This document shows positions 6,434 through 14,490 of a stretch of DNA of 52,397 bases, piece after piece. The notes under the pieces are model-generated. The model was not told where the DNA came from and did not search any database. It saw nothing but the letters and a program-made list of their open reading frames with translations. The position numbers and the translations under genes are program-made. Source of the DNA: BS750m-G62 sp964577175. GTDB taxonomy: Bacteria > Planctomycetota > Phycisphaerae > FEN-1346. How positions within the stretch are numbered: the stretch's first letter is position 1; every line of letters begins with the position of its first letter. The stretch is taken from NCBI GenBank assembly GCA_964577175.1, contig CAZNYC010000011.1, forward strand, positions 1-52,397. The letters run 5' to 3'.

Positions 6434-7534
6434 GTGGCGCAGTTGCCGATCGGCGTAGACATCGGGAGCACGACGGTTCGGCTGCTGCAACTGGGCGGCA
6501 GCGAACGGGACCTTCGTGTCGTGGACGTCGGCAAGGCGGCGATTTCGCGGCAGGCGGCGGCGCGGCCCGAATCCCGCCGGGAGGCCGCCGTCGAGGCCGT
6601 GGGCCGTCTTCTGAAGGACGGGCGGTTCCGCGGGCGCGACGCCGTCATGGCCCTGGCCCCGGAGCAGGCCGCCGTCCGAAACATCCGCATGCCCGCGCTG
6701 GACCCGCAGGAACTTGACGGCGCCGTTCACTGGGAGGCCCAGAACAAGTTCCCGTTCGACACGGCGACGGCGGTCATCCAGTACCAGCGGGCGGGCGAGG
6801 TGCACCAGGGCAACGAAGTCCTGGAGGAGATCATCGTATTTGCTGCCCCCCGCGTGGAGGTAGAAGCGACCATCGACCTGGCCTCCGAGGGCGGGCTGAA
6901 CCTCCTGAGCCTCGATGCGGGGCCCTGCACCCTCTTCCGGGGCTTCGAACGGTTTCTCCAGCGGCGGGAGGACGAGGCCGTCCCCAGTGTGGTGGCGGAC
7001 ATCGGCGCCCGGACGCAGGTGGTGATCGCCTCCGGCCGCGACATTGTCTTCGTGAAGATGATTCCGATCGGCGGGGCGGTCTTCAACCGGGCCGTGGCCG
7101 AGTGCCTCGACCTGGAGCCGTCCGAGGCCGAGGCCCTTCGCCGGCGGATCGGCGAACGGGCGGAGAGCGGCGAAATCGAGCCGCAGGACCGCGCCGCGCG
7201 GGCGGTGGCCGACGCCATCCGGCCCCACCTGGAGGACCTGGCCGACGAGATCGGTCTCTGCCTCCGTTACTGCGGGGTGACGTTCCGGTCGCCGCTGCCC
7301 GAGAAGATCCAGTTCACCGGGGGCGAGGCCCATAACCCGACGGTCCCGGCCGCCCTGGGCCGGCGCCTGGACCTGCCCGTCGAGGTGGCGGACCCGTTCC
7401 GGCGGGTGCGGACGGATCACCTCGGCCCCGTCCTGGACCGCCGCGGCGCGCGGGCCGAGTGGGCGACCGCCTTCGGGCTGAGCCTGAAGGGGTTTCACCT
7501 GGACCGGATGCTGTCGGGCCAGTACGCGGCCTAG
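6434..7534 (+). CDS. pilM: PilM-like actin-fold ATPase
   Basis: A 366-residue protein of the PilM/FtsA actin-like fold. The phosphate-1 loop is visible at the N-terminus (IGVDIGSTTVRLLQL), followed by the PilM-typical sequence VHWEAQNKFPFD, phosphate-2 VVADIGARTQVVIASG, the strand-turn FVKMIPIGGAVFNRAVAECL, and a C-terminal IQFTGGEAHNPTVPAALG nucleotide-binding motif. PilM sits at the cytoplasmic face and binds the N-terminus of PilN, joining the pilus ATPase to the inner-membrane platform. GTG 6434 is the only upstream start in good register. The gene begins a PilM-N-O-P-Q order with short spacers. Confidence 0.92.
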   Translation: MAQLPIGVDIGSTTVRLLQLGGSERDLRVVDVGKAAISRQAAARPESRREAAVEAVGRLLKDGRFRGRDAVMALAPEQAAVRNIRMPALDPQELDGAVHWEAQNKFPFDTATAVIQYQRAGEVHQGNEVLEEIIVFAAPRVEVEATIDLASEGGLNLLSLDAGPCTLFRGFERFLQRREDEAVPSVVADIGARTQVVIASGRDIVFVKMIPIGGAVFNRAVAECLDLEPSEAEALRRRIGERAESGEIEPQDRAARAVADAIRPHLEDLADEIGLCLRYCGVTFRSPLPEKIQFTGGEAHNPTVPAALGRRLDLPVEVADPFRRVRTDHLGPVLDRRGARAEWATAFGLSLKGFHLDRMLSGQYAA

Positions 7535-7549
7535 GCGAGGGGCACAGCC

Positions 7550-8128
7550 GTGCGCGAACTCGAATTCCTGCCGGACGACTACCTCCGGGCCAGGCTGCGG
7601 CGGCGGATTGGATTCATCCGGTCCTGGCTGCTGCTCGCCATCGGCCTGGCGATGGTCCTGTATAGCCTCCAGATGGGCACATGGGTCCGCGACGCCCGGG
7701 CCGAACTGCAGGCCCTTCAGGGCACCGGCACCGCCGTCAAGGGCGACGTGGAGAAGGTCCGCCGGCTGCGGGAAGAAGCCCGGACCTACAGCGAGCGGAT
7801 CGAGGTCGCCGAACGCCTCCGCCCCCGGACGACGACGACGGCCGTCCTCGCCGACGTCGTCGCCGCCCTGCCGGACAGCGTCCGGGTGGAACGTCTCGAG
7901 GTTTGCTGGGCTTCGAGGGACGCCGCCGAACCGGCGGTGGTGCACCTGGACGGGACGGCGGCCGGCGAGCGGCAGGTGACGCAGGCGGTGGCCCGGCTGG
8001 ACGCCTCGTCGCGGTTCGGAGAGACGATCCTGGCCGAATCCCGCCTGGCCGGCACGGCGGCGGCCGGCGGGAGGACGTTTGCCCTGGAAACTCGCATCCT
8101 CGGCGACGACGCAAAGCGGGGAGAGTGA
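7550..8128 (+). CDS. pilN: PilN-like inner-membrane alignment protein
   Basis: A 192-residue bitopic protein in the PilN position. The N-terminal cytoplasmic peptide MRELEFLPDDYLRARLRRR resembles the PilN segment INLLPxx that inserts in PilM. Then come one membrane helix (WLLLAIGLAMVLYSLQMG), a coiled-coil stretch (ELQALQGTG..VEKVRRLREEA) and a ferredoxin-like periplasmic domain beginning VLADVVAALPDSVRVERLEV. GTG 7550 lies 15 bases after the pilM stop, with a GCGAGGGG purine run upstream. PilN dimerises with PilO in the periplasm. The family call relies on synteny plus topology, since these proteins diverge strongly. Confidence 0.85.
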   Translation: MRELEFLPDDYLRARLRRRIGFIRSWLLLAIGLAMVLYSLQMGTWVRDARAELQALQGTGTAVKGDVEKVRRLREEARTYSERIEVAERLRPRTTTTAVLADVVAALPDSVRVERLEVCWASRDAAEPAVVHLDGTAAGERQVTQAVARLDASSRFGETILAESRLAGTAAAGGRTFALETRILGDDAKRGE

Positions 8129-8130
8129 CC

Positions 8131-8778
8131 GTGACGGACGCCAAACCGACAACCCGCCGCTGGGCGGTCGACCGCCAGCAACTGCTCATCCTGGTGGTCG
8201 CCTCAGTCATGGTGGGCAGTTTCGTCCTGTTCATCCTCTGGCCCCGGCATCGCGAACTGGCCAATCTGGACCACGCCGTCCGTCAACAGCGGTGGCTGCT
8301 GAGCCAGCGTGTGGCCGCCAGCCACGAGGGGATGTACGTGTCGGCCCGGATTCCGGGGCTGCGGAAGATGCAGGGGCGGCTGGAGCGGCGCCTGCCGACC
8401 GGGCCCCAGGTCGCCGACTTCCTCCAGATGATGAACACCGCCCTGGCCGACATCCCGAGCGTCCGCCACGAGGTCACCCGCTCCGGCGACGCCCCGACGG
8501 AGTCCTGGCCATGCGTGCCGTTGTGCCTCCGGCTCAGGGGCCCGTTCGAGGCGGTGTATCGCAGCCTGGGGGCGATCGAGCGCCTCGAGCGCCTCAGCCG
8601 GTTCCGACGCGTGGCGTTTACGCGGACGGGCGACCGGGGCGAGGTCCTCGCGGAGGCGGAACTCGTCATCTACTATTTGCCGGAGGGCCAGTCCGCCGAT
8701 GAAAAGCAACACGGCCCGGGGCCCCTGGCCGGTAACCAGGAGCAAACGCCGTCCCGGAACGAGGAGCCCCGAACGTGA
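8131..8778 (+). CDS. pilO: PilO-like inner-membrane alignment protein
   Basis: A 215-residue bitopic protein. After a short N-terminus (MTDAKPTTRRWAVDRQQ) there is one membrane helix (LLILVVASVMVGSFVLFILW), then a coiled-coil region (ANLDHAVRQQRWLLSQR), the segment LPTGPQVADFLQMMNTALAD typical of PilO (P-x-x-x-x-V-x-x-x-L), and a ferredoxin-like fold. GTG 8131 is chosen because GGGGAGAG is seven bases upstream; GTG 8125 in the same frame is too close to it. The last 30 residues are polar and disordered. The stop (8776-8778) overlaps the next GTG, so pilO and pilP are translationally coupled. Confidence 0.85.
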   Translation: MTDAKPTTRRWAVDRQQLLILVVASVMVGSFVLFILWPRHRELANLDHAVRQQRWLLSQRVAASHEGMYVSARIPGLRKMQGRLERRLPTGPQVADFLQMMNTALADIPSVRHEVTRSGDAPTESWPCVPLCLRLRGPFEAVYRSLGAIERLERLSRFRRVAFTRTGDRGEVLAEAELVIYYLPEGQSADEKQHGPGPLAGNQEQTPSRNEEPRT

Positions 8779-9401
8779 CGAGCACGACAGCGGGAATCCG
8801 GCGCGTCGGGACGTGGCTCCAGGCCCGGCTGAGCGGGGTGGGGCCAGCGACGCGGCACAAGACCCCGGGCCGGTGGCTCCGCGTCGGCCTGACGGTCACG
8901 CTTCTGGCGGCCGGTATGGCGGCCTGGGCGGTGGCACTGATTCAGCCCTGGAAGGCACAGGCCGCCGACCCGGGTTTCGTGGCGGTGCCGGGGCAGCCGG
9001 CGCCGCAGCGCGTGCGGGCGGCGGCCGCGGAGGCCGAGCATCTGGCGGATCCCGTGCCCGTGCCGGCGCTGCCTGTGCTGGCGCGGAACCCGTTCGAGGC
9101 GCCGGGCTGGGCCGGCGGTTCGGAGGGGGAAGCCCGCGCCGGCGACGCCGCGCCCGACGCTGCACGGCCGCCGTCGCCGTCCGAAGAGACAGGCCTGACG
9201 GCCCGGCAGGTGGCCGAGGCGGTGCGGGGGCTGACATTGAAGGCGACCGTCCGCTCCTCGAGGGGTGAGCGGTGGGTCGTCATTAACGAGAAGGTCTACA
9301 GGGAGGGGGACGAGGTGGCGGGCCTGGCCCTGGTGGAGATCGGCGACAATCGCGCCACGCTCCGTGGGGCCGGCGTCACCTGTGTGCTCCGTATGGACTA
9401 A
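8775..9401 (+). CDS. pilP: PilP/GspC-like periplasmic linker protein
   Basis: A 208-residue protein in the PilP position. The cytoplasmic N-terminus of about 35 residues leads to one membrane segment (VGLTVTLLAAGMAAWAVALI), so it is anchored like GspC and not by a lipobox as in classical PilP. A Pro/Ala-rich linker follows, with the motif VLARNPFEAP (N-P-F, as in PilP and GspC), and then a small beta domain (LTLKATVRSSRGERWVVINE, EGDEVAGLALVEI) that matches the HR/PilP fold known to bind the secretin N0 domain. GTG 8775 overlaps the pilO stop in GTGA. The gene connects the inner-membrane PilNO complex to the outer-membrane secretin downstream. Confidence 0.82.
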   Translation: MTSTTAGIRRVGTWLQARLSGVGPATRHKTPGRWLRVGLTVTLLAAGMAAWAVALIQPWKAQAADPGFVAVPGQPAPQRVRAAAAEAEHLADPVPVPALPVLARNPFEAPGWAGGSEGEARAGDAAPDAARPPSPSEETGLTARQVAEAVRGLTLKATVRSSRGERWVVINEKVYREGDEVAGLALVEIGDNRATLRGAGVTCVLRMD

Positions 9402-9415
9402 GGAGGGAGGTCGCT

Positions 9416-11392
9416 ATGGGGAGGGAGAAACCCCCACAATCCGTTTATTGGTACCGCAGGGTCCTGATGGCCGTTGTCGCGCTGGGCGCAACCGCCGCCG
9501 TCCTGGGGGCCGCGGAAGACGCCGGACCCGGTGCGGACGCTGCACCGGCGCCGACGGAACCCCCGCCGGCCGTGGACGCGGCGCCCGATGAGGCCGAGGC
9601 CCCCGCGGCCGGCGAAACGGCCCGGGCGGCGCCGGACGCGAACGGCACGATCGAACTGCACGTCAAGGACGATGACCTCACCAACGTGCTGGAACTGCTG
9701 TCGCAGCAGTACCGGCTGAACATCGTGGCCTCCAAGGGCGCCACGGGCAAGGTGACGGCCGACCTGTATGACGTGACGATCGAGGAGGCGCTCGACGCCA
9801 TCACCCGGGCCGCCGGCCTGGGCTGGCAGAGCCAGAACGGCGTCATCTACATCTACACGGCCGAGCAACTGAAGGCGATGGCCCAGGACGCCTCCCGCCT
9901 GGTGACCGAGGTGTTCGAGTTGAACTACCTCTCCAGCAAGGAGGCGGTCAAGCTCATCGAGCCCCTCAAGTCGGAGCAGGGCTCCGTGACGGGCAGTTCG
10001 GACCCCGGCGAGGGCATCCCCTCCGGGGTGGGTGGCGACACGGGCAGCAACTCGTTCAGCCTCGCTGATACGCTGGTGGTCCGCGACTTCCCGGAGAACA
10101 TCGAACGCATGCGCGAGGTCATCACGAAGATGGACCGCCGGCCGCGGCAGGTGCTGGTCGAGGCCACCATCCTCCGGGCCACGCTCAACGACAACACGAG
10201 TCTCGGCATCGACTTCAACGTGCTGGCCGGCATCGACTTCCGCGACCTCTCCGACACGAACGTCCCCATCCGCGACGTGAGCAGCAACATGGACCCGACG
10301 AACCCGGGCGCCCCCGCCATGACCGTCCCCGCGGAGCAGAAACCGTTCGGCAACGTCAGCCAGGTGGGTTTCGTCACGCCGGGCCCCGGCCTGAATGTGG
10401 GCGTCATGACCAACAACATCTCGCTCTTCGTCCGCGCCATGGAAACCGTCACCGATACCACCGTCATCAGCAACCCCAAGGTGCTGGCGCTGAACAAGCA
10501 GCGGGCCGAGGTGATGATCGGCGAACGGCTCGGGTACCTGACGACCACCGTGACCGAGACCAGCGCCGTGCAGGCGGTGGAGTTCATCGAGAGCGGCACG
10601 CAGTTGATCTTCCGCCCGTTCATCGGCAACGACGGATACGTGCGGATGGAGATCCACCCGGAGGTCTCGTCCGGCGAAATCGTCAACGACCTGCCCCGCG
10701 AAGACACCACCGAAGTCACCTGCAACGTCATGGTCAAGGACGGGCACACCATCGTGATCGGCGGCCTGTTCGACGAAGACGTCTCGACCGCCCGCAGCCA
10801 GGTGCCCGGCCTGGGGAACCTCCCCGGCCTGGGGTGGCTGTTCCGCAGCAAGACCGACCAGACGATCCGCAACGAGTACATCATCCTGCTGACCCCCCAC
10901 ATCATCGAACACGAGGAAGATGCGGCCGCCCTTGGCGAGAGCGTGCTCTCCGACATGCGCCGGCGGGCGCTCGGCATCCGCGAGGGCTTCGCCTTCTTCA
11001 CCCGGGAACGGATCACAACCGGCTACGTCCAGGCGGCCCAGGAGGCCTGGCGCCGCTACCGGGACACCGGCAGCACGGGGGACCTGGACGAAGCCTGCTG
11101 GAACGTCCACATGGCCACCAACGTGGCCCCGAACAACCTCGACGCGCTCCGCCTGAAGGACAAGGTGCTGACCGAGAAGAACGGCGAGCCGTACACGCCG
11201 CCCGACGTCACCATCTGGGACAGCATCCGCGAGCGGATGCGGAGCATCGACGAGGCGCGCGGCGTAACGATGCCCCGCAAGCCCGCCTTCGAGGTGCCGA
11301 AGAAGACGGCGCCGTCCGGGTCCCGCCCGGCTGCCGACGCGCCTGCCGAACCCGCCGAACCCGCTGCGAAGGAGGACCCCGATGCGAACTAA
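9416..11392 (+). CDS. pilQ: PilQ/GspD-family secretin with C-terminal helical extension
   Basis: Outer-membrane secretin of 658 residues. The N-terminal signal (about residues 16-33, VLMAVVALGATAAVL) is followed by an Ala/Pro linker, an N0/STN domain (IELHVKDDDLTNVLELLSQQ), and an N1 domain with an unusual Gly/Ser-rich insertion (SVTGSSDPGEGIPSGVGGDT). The secretin domain contains the hallmark VPGLGNLPGLGWLFRS and ends in YIILLTPHIIE. About 155 more residues then form an Ala/Arg-rich helical, TPR-like extension and a Pro/Ala/Glu tail. The secretin ring forms the outer-membrane channel for pili or secreted protein. ATG 9416 is preceded by AAGGAGGGAGG. The stop overlaps the TPR lipoprotein start by 11 bases. 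Confidence 0.95.
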   Translation: MGREKPPQSVYWYRRVLMAVVALGATAAVLGAAEDAGPGADAAPAPTEPPPAVDAAPDEAEAPAAGETARAAPDANGTIELHVKDDDLTNVLELLSQQYRLNIVASKGATGKVTADLYDVTIEEALDAITRAAGLGWQSQNGVIYIYTAEQLKAMAQDASRLVTEVFELNYLSSKEAVKLIEPLKSEQGSVTGSSDPGEGIPSGVGGDTGSNSFSLADTLVVRDFPENIERMREVITKMDRRPRQVLVEATILRATLNDNTSLGIDFNVLAGIDFRDLSDTNVPIRDVSSNMDPTNPGAPAMTVPAEQKPFGNVSQVGFVTPGPGLNVGVMTNNISLFVRAMETVTDTTVISNPKVLALNKQRAEVMIGERLGYLTTTVTETSAVQAVEFIESGTQLIFRPFIGNDGYVRMEIHPEVSSGEIVNDLPREDTTEVTCNVMVKDGHTIVIGGLFDEDVSTARSQVPGLGNLPGLGWLFRSKTDQTIRNEYIILLTPHIIEHEEDAAALGESVLSDMRRRALGIREGFAFFTRERITTGYVQAAQEAWRRYRDTGSTGDLDEACWNVHMATNVAPNNLDALRLKDKVLTEKNGEPYTPPDVTIWDSIRERMRSIDEARGVTMPRKPAFEVPKKTAPSGSRPAADAPAEPAEPAAKEDPDAN

Positions 11393-12491
11393 ACGCTATC
11401 TGGTTGGCGCCCTTGTCATCGCGCTCGTTTTGGCGGCCGGATGCGAGAACCACATGGCCGGCAAGCGCGAGCAGGCCGAGCAGCGATGGGCCACTTCCCG
11501 CGCCCGGATGGTCACCAACATGGCCCGGTCGTCCTACGAGCGGGGCAACTTTGCCCGCGCCCGCGACCAACTCGACCCGGTCATCCGGGCCAGTACGCCA
11601 CATGCGCCGGCCTACGTGCTCATGGCCCGCCTGGCGGCCGAGCAGGGCGACCTCGATGAGGCGCGCACCTACGCGCAAACGGCCACGCAGATGGACGGGG
11701 CCTCACCGGAAGCCTGGTACGTTCTCGGCACGACGGAGCAGACGCTCGGGCACACGCAGGAGGCGCTCAACGCCTTCGGCAACGCCGCCGGCGAAGACCC
11801 CCTCAACCCGCGGTACGCCCTGGCCGAGGCCGAGATGTTCGTCGCCATCGGCGAGACGGAAGCCGCCGAACGCAGCCTCGCCTCCGCCTGCGAGCAGATG
11901 TCCGGCAGCGGCGAGGTGCATGCAGCCTACGGCGACGTGCTGTCCCGCCTGGGACGGTACGAGGAGGCGGCGGGCGAGTACCGGGTGGCGACGCGCCTGG
12001 CGCCGGACAACGCGCCGAAGGAGCGGATGGCGGTCGCCCTCTTCCGCTCCGGTGCCTACGACGAGGCGGAGGCGATGCTGGCGGACCTGGAGGCCGACGA
12101 ACCGGCATTCGCGAGCGGGTGGATCCGCCTGATGCGGGCGGACTGCCTGCTGGCCCTCCGCCGGACCGAGGAGGCCCGCGCCCTGTACGCCCGGCAGGCC
12201 GAGGCGTCGCCGAATACCGTCCGGCCGCACATCGGCCTGGCCCGCTGCGCCATTCTGGGCGACCGGCTTCCTGAAGCCCGCCGTCACCTGGAGGCGGTGC
12301 TGAAGGAACGTGCCGGCCAGGGCGAGGCCAACGGCCTGCTCGGGTACGTGCTGTCGGCCACCGGCCGGCCGCGCGAAGCCGTCCCGCACCTGAAACTGGC
12401 CATGCAGGATCCCGCCTGCACCGGCCGGGAGACCATACGTCATCTGCTTGCCCGCGCTGAGGACCTGTCGGCGGTCGCGCCTGCACCATGA
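11382..12491 (+). CDS. TPR lipoprotein (PilF/PilW-like pilotin candidate)
   Basis: A 369-residue lipoprotein. The signal peptide MRTKRYLVGALVIALVLAAGC ends in a lipobox with Cys 21. Most of the rest is tandem TPR repeats, recognisable from helix pairs such as SPEAWYVLGTTEQTLGHTQE, GEVHAAYGDVLSRLGRYEEA and ANGLLGYVLSATGRPREAVP, covering roughly residues 45-350. TPR lipoproteins of this type (PilF/PilW) act as pilotins that help the secretin insert and oligomerise in the outer membrane. The start overlaps the end of the secretin gene, which supports that role. It is longer than a classical PilF (about 250 residues), so a broader scaffold function is possible. Confidence 0.85.
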   Translation: MRTKRYLVGALVIALVLAAGCENHMAGKREQAEQRWATSRARMVTNMARSSYERGNFARARDQLDPVIRASTPHAPAYVLMARLAAEQGDLDEARTYAQTATQMDGASPEAWYVLGTTEQTLGHTQEALNAFGNAAGEDPLNPRYALAEAEMFVAIGETEAAERSLASACEQMSGSGEVHAAYGDVLSRLGRYEEAAGEYRVATRLAPDNAPKERMAVALFRSGAYDEAEAMLADLEADEPAFASGWIRLMRADCLLALRRTEEARALYARQAEASPNTVRPHIGLARCAILGDRLPEARRHLEAVLKERAGQGEANGLLGYVLSATGRPREAVPHLKLAMQDPACTGRETIRHLLARAEDLSAVAPAP

Positions 12492-12635
12492 GTGACGGAC
12501 CCGCAGCACCGGAAGGACTGGCGATTCGAACCTGGAGGGGTAGCCGGACGCCACCGACGCGCCGTCCGGAGCCGCGCGGCCACGTGCGGCGGGGCGGCGC
12601 GCCGGCGTCCGGGCGGCCGATGGAGGTTGCTCGGC
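12492..12635 (+). other. 144-base spacer before the sensor kinase
   Basis: The kinase frame is open through this stretch from GTG 12492, but the predicted 48 residues are Arg/Gly-rich and unlike any signal or domain, and a good ribosome-binding site precedes GTG 12636. It is treated as a spacer. No other feature is supported. Confidence 0.5.
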
Positions 12636-14081
12636 GTGATTGAACTGCGGCGCGTCCTTGCCGTCATCCTGTTGTTCATCGGCGTTGGAATCGGTCTCCA
12701 TCTGCTGCTGGGACCGGTGCGCGACGCCGGGCAGGACGCCGCCGACAAGGCGCTGACCCTGGGGGCGGGCCTCGCCCTGGCCGTCCTCGGCACCATCGGC
12801 GGGTACCTCATCGCCCGCATCCCCAAGGAACGCATCGGCAACGTCGCGGACCATTTGGACACGCTCGTGCGTCGCGGCACGGTGGGCATGGCGGTCGGTA
12901 GTGACGACGCCGACGCCCTCGGACGCCTCGGCCACTCCATCAACCGGTACCTCACATTCGTCAAGGACGAGGTCGAGCAGTCGCGCATGGCCATCAAGGA
13001 ACGTCAGATCCAGGTGAAAGTGCTGGAGGCCGAGAAGCGCCACATCGAGGCCGTCATCCACGCCATCAGCGACGGCGTCCTGGTCATGGACGCCTTCGGC
13101 GACCTGGTGCTGACGAACGAGGCGGCGAAGACGATCTTCGGCTTCGAGTTCGATCCGGCCCGGCGGATGCCCATCGAGGAGGCCATTAGCGACGAACCGT
13201 TCCTCGCGCTTTTGCGCGAGATGCAGGACCAGGGCTCCCTCGTGCCGCACCGGACCGCCGAGTGGATCCAGGGCGAGGGCGAGGAGGCCCGCACCTATCG
13301 CGTCATCCTGAACACGGTCTTCGAGGGCGCGAAGCGCGAACGTGTGAGCGGCGTGGTGGCCGTCCTGCACGACGTGACCCGCGAGAAGGAGATCGCCCGG
13401 ACCAAGAGCGACTTCGTCTCGTCGGTGTCCCACGAGTTGAAAGCGCCGGTGGCCAGCATCCGGGCGTACGCCGAGATGCTCGTCGACGGCGAAACGTCGG
13501 GCCCCGAGGAGGACCGCGAGTTCCTCCAGGTCATTGTGGCCGAAACCGAACGTCTGAACCGCCTCATCGAGAAGGTGCTGAACCTGAGCCGGCTGGAATC
13601 GGGCCTCATCCCGCCCAACAAAACGGACCTGGCGGTGACCGAACTGCTGCGCGACGTGGCGGAGGTCGTCTCGCCGCAGGCCGGCGAAAAACGCATCCGA
13701 CTGGAGGCGGACCTGGCGCCCGTCTTCTTCCGGGTCCACGGCGACCGCGACATGCTGTACCAGGCGATCCTCAACGTGGTCTCCAACGCCGTCAAGTACA
13801 CGGAGGAGAACGGCCGCGTTGCCATCTCCACGTACCTGGCGGACGGGTCCGTGGTGGTCGACGTGGCGGATACCGGGGTGGGCATCCCGCCGGAGGAACT
13901 GGACCGCGTGTTCGAGAAGTTCTACCGCTCGAGCCGTTGCGCGCAAGGGGTCAGCGGCACCGGTCTCGGTCTGCCGCTGGTCAAACACATCGTGGAAACG
14001 ATCCATGGGGGACGGGTGGCGGTCGAAAGCGAGGTCGGCAGGGGGTCGGTCTTCCGGCTGTATCTGCCCGCCGTTCGCTGA
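12636..14081 (+). CDS. Membrane sensor histidine kinase (HAMP-PAS-HisKA-HATPase)
   Basis: A 481-residue kinase with two membrane helices (about residues 5-23 and 38-58), a HAMP-like linker, a PAS domain (about 130-250, starting near IEAVIHAISDGVLVMDAFGD), HisKA with phospho-acceptor H266 in SSVSHELKAPVASI, and a HATPase domain. N box NVVSNAVKYTEENG, G1 DTGVGIPPEEL, and G2 GTGLGLPLVKHIVE are all intact, so it should be active. The external loop is only about 15 residues, so sensing is probably by the PAS domain or membrane. GTG 12636 has GGAGG nine bases upstream. It is 23 bases upstream of a stand-alone receiver, its likely partner, inside the pilus-like cluster. Confidence 0.93.
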   Translation: MIELRRVLAVILLFIGVGIGLHLLLGPVRDAGQDAADKALTLGAGLALAVLGTIGGYLIARIPKERIGNVADHLDTLVRRGTVGMAVGSDDADALGRLGHSINRYLTFVKDEVEQSRMAIKERQIQVKVLEAEKRHIEAVIHAISDGVLVMDAFGDLVLTNEAAKTIFGFEFDPARRMPIEEAISDEPFLALLREMQDQGSLVPHRTAEWIQGEGEEARTYRVILNTVFEGAKRERVSGVVAVLHDVTREKEIARTKSDFVSSVSHELKAPVASIRAYAEMLVDGETSGPEEDREFLQVIVAETERLNRLIEKVLNLSRLESGLIPPNKTDLAVTELLRDVAEVVSPQAGEKRIRLEADLAPVFFRVHGDRDMLYQAILNVVSNAVKYTEENGRVAISTYLADGSVVVDVADTGVGIPPEELDRVFEKFYRSSRCAQGVSGTGLGLPLVKHIVETIHGGRVAVESEVGRGSVFRLYLPAVR

Positions 14082-14104
14082 CGCCGCCGTATCGGAGGTG
14101 TTGG

Positions 14105-14482
14105 ATGGCCTGGAAGATTTTGGTAGCCGACGACGAGCCCTGCATCACGAGCATCGTCTCGAAGAAACTGCGCAACGCGGGGTTCGAGGTCCTCGTCGCC
14201 ATGGACGGGCAGGAAGCCTACGACCTGGCCGTCTCCGAGAGGCCGGACATTCTCGTGACGGATCTCCAGATGCCGCTTATGAGCGGCCTGGAACTCTGCG
14301 CCCGTCTGTCGGCCGAATTGGACGAACCGATCCCCACGCTCCTGCTGACCGCCAAGGGATATGAACTGGAGAACGAGGACCTCGACGCGCTGCCCATCCG
14401 CCACGTCATCACCAAACCGTTCAGCCCCCGCGAACTGCTGAAACTCGTCGAGGCGATACTCGACACTGCCGTCCCGGCCTGA
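14105..14482 (+). CDS. Single-domain response regulator (CheY-like)
   Basis: A 125-residue stand-alone receiver domain with no output domain. Key residues are present: the acidic pair in LVADDEP, phospho-acceptor D53 in LVTDLQMPLMSG, the switch Thr in LLLTAKG and K in ITKPFSP. ATG 14105 follows CGGAGGTGTTGG. Such CheY/PilG-like proteins act by protein-protein contact, for example on a motor ATPase or another enzyme. The immediate neighbours are the kinase (23 bases upstream) and the HD-GYP protein (8 bases downstream), suggesting a phosphorelay that controls either the HD-GYP enzyme or the pilus-like machine. The partner is inferred, not shown. Confidence 0.95.
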   Translation: MAWKILVADDEPCITSIVSKKLRNAGFEVLVAMDGQEAYDLAVSERPDILVTDLQMPLMSGLELCARLSAELDEPIPTLLLTAKGYELENEDLDALPIRHVITKPFSPRELLKLVEAILDTAVPA

Positions 14483-14490
14483 GGAGCCCC

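Noticed and set aside
9398..11110. Very long antisense open frame of 570 codons opposite the secretin gene, and similar long antisense frames elsewhere
   Set aside because: High-GC genes create long open frames on the opposite strand. The secretin frame carries clear motifs and a ribosome site, the antisense frame none.
12519..12545. GATTCGAACCTGG resembling the T-loop of a tRNA on the minus strand
   Set aside because: The flanking bases do not form a 5-bp T-stem (only one G-C pair holds), and no anticodon arm or acceptor stem can be built around it.
12492..12635. Extension of the sensor kinase to GTG 12492
   Set aside because: The extra 48 residues are Arg/Gly-rich and unlike any domain, while GGAGG lies nine bases before GTG 12636.
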